DNA of 6,233 nucleotides, from the NCBI GenBank assembly GCA_947573465.1, contig CANPET010000100.1, positions 1 to 6,233 on the forward strand, given 5' to 3'. The stretch's first letter is position 1. The number at the start of each line of letters is the position of its first letter. Source of the DNA: an uncultured Eubacterium sp. (lineage in GTDB: Bacteria; Bacillota; Clostridia; Lachnospirales; Lachnospiraceae). Made by a program: the position numbers and the translations under genes. The notes beneath the pieces are model-generated. The model had not been told where the DNA came from, ran no database searches, and saw only the letters and a list, made by a program, of their open reading frames with translations. Positions 5,776 through 6,233 of the stretch are shown piece by piece.

Positions 5776-6233
5776 CTATTTCTTTTGTTTTATTTTTGTT
5801 TTTTTGCTCCATTTTCCATAAACATTCTTGCCATTTACCTTTGCCACTGCTCTGACTCTGACATAATATTTCTTATTTGGTTTTAATCTCTTAAATGTGC
5901 ATTTCGTTTTCTTTACTCTTTTTGTAATAGTATTTTTCTTTTTGAACTTCTTATTCAAACAAATCTGCACCTGATAAGATGTCGCCTTTTTTATTTTCTT
6001 GAAAGTAATTTTAACCTTTTTTGCTGCCAGTTTCTTAACAGCTTTTTTTATTTTACCTTTTGCAAGTTTTATCTCAACTGTTACTTTTGTAGTCGTTTCT
6101 TTTACTGTTGTAGTTGAAACCTTTGTTGTCTGTAGTTCCGTCGTTTGTGGTTCCGTCGTCTGTGGTTCTGTCGTCTGCGGCTCCGTTGTCTGTGGCTCCG
6201 TTGTCTGTGGCTCCGTTGTCTGTGGCTCCGTTG
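5776..6233 (-). CDS. C-terminal part of a secreted or surface protein: TEPQT repeats plus lysine-rich Fn3-like domain (5' end outside window)
   Basis: The reading frame is open from the window edge (first full codon at 6231) to TAG at 5776, giving 151 residues. It begins with seven TEPQT-type pentapeptides, then a Thr/Lys/Val-rich stretch (STTTVKETTTKVTVEIK). It ends in a fibronectin-III-like domain of about 90 residues: KKVKITFKKIKKATSYQVQI, then CTFKRLKPNKKYYVRVRAVA, then NGKNVYGKWSKKTKIK. The YYVRVRA and GKWSK motifs are typical of the last strands of Fn3 modules in secreted clostridial proteins. The domain is extremely rich in lysine, which could favour binding to anionic wall polymers (inference). 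There is no C-terminal anchor. The N-terminal functional domain, which would say what the protein does, is outside the window. A GTG at 5970 is internal to this frame and not a real start. Confidence 0.8.
   Translation of the reverse strand, partial: TEPQTTEPQTTEPQTTEPQTTEPQTTEPQTTELQTTKVSTTTVKETTTKVTVEIKLAKGKIKKAVKKLAAKKVKITFKKIKKATSYQVQICLNKKFKKKNTITKRVKKTKCTFKRLKPNKKYYVRVRAVAKVNGKNVYGKWSKKTKIKQKK
6127..6233 (-). repeat. 15-bp tandem repeat encoding TEPQT (at least 7 units)
   Basis: Seven consecutive 15-base units occupy 6231 to 6127 in frame and the array continues to the window edge, so the full count is unknown. The three units nearest the edge are identical (ACGGAGCCACAGACA). The next four carry mostly synonymous changes, and only the last changes an amino acid (TELQT). 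The product is a flexible Thr/Pro/Gln/Glu linker before the Fn3-like domain. Because the unit is a multiple of three, gain or loss of copies would change linker length and keep the frame. Confidence 0.9.

Noticed and set aside
5776..5970. Separate 64-residue gene starting at GTG 5970
   Set aside because: The same frame stays open upstream to the window edge and encodes the first half of the same Fn3-like domain plus the TEPQT linker, so the GTG is an internal valine codon.
6127..6233. CRISPR-like array
   Set aside because: The repeats are 15 bases, directly abutting without spacers, in frame and coding for TEPQT. This is a coding minisatellite.

Overview
The window looks like chromosomal DNA from a low-GC, Gram-positive anaerobe of the Clostridia, most likely Lachnospiraceae-like. 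The reasons are the AT-rich codon use, the AGGAGG-type ribosome binding sites, and the gene content: secreted proteins built from Ig-like and fibronectin-III-like modules with Thr/Pro linkers, and a DUF951 protein. This placement is inferred from style and not from a marker gene. Every supported gene lies on the minus strand, so transcription runs from high to low coordinates. The plus-strand open frames are shadows.

In transcription order the window opens inside a partial gene (6233 to 5776). It encodes the C-terminus of a secreted or surface protein: a TEPQT pentapeptide tandem repeat followed by a very lysine-rich fibronectin-III-like domain. A short intergenic gap carries a perfect 11-bp hairpin (5732-5760), a possible terminator or attenuator. 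Next comes a tight three-gene cluster. It holds a 565-residue membrane-anchored extracytoplasmic protein of unknown function (5712-4015), a 600-residue exported protein with Ig-like (Big2-type) repeats and a C-terminal NlpC/P60 cysteine peptidase domain (4052-2250), and a 59-residue DUF951 protein (2250-2071). The first pair overlaps by 38 bases and the second by 1 base, so they are probably co-transcribed and translationally coupled. A strong rho-independent terminator (2033-2064) closes the cluster.

After an AT-rich promoter region of about 180 bases, a separate gene starts at 1855 and runs off the low end of the window. Its 618 visible residues are a signal peptide, a CBM56-like module, an Fn3-like module, a calcium-binding-type beta/gamma-crystallin module, a second Fn3-like module, a Thr/Pro/Gln linker and the N-terminal part of a family 64 glycoside hydrolase (beta-1,3-glucanase). 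Both predicted catalytic acids are inside the window.

The overall theme is cell-envelope and extracellular function: wall peptide cleavage and beta-1,3-glucan degradation. I see no mobile element, CRISPR array, RNA gene or defence system. I also see no clearly undescribed system; the most distinctive item is the modular GH64 enzyme with its embedded beta/gamma-crystallin domain.
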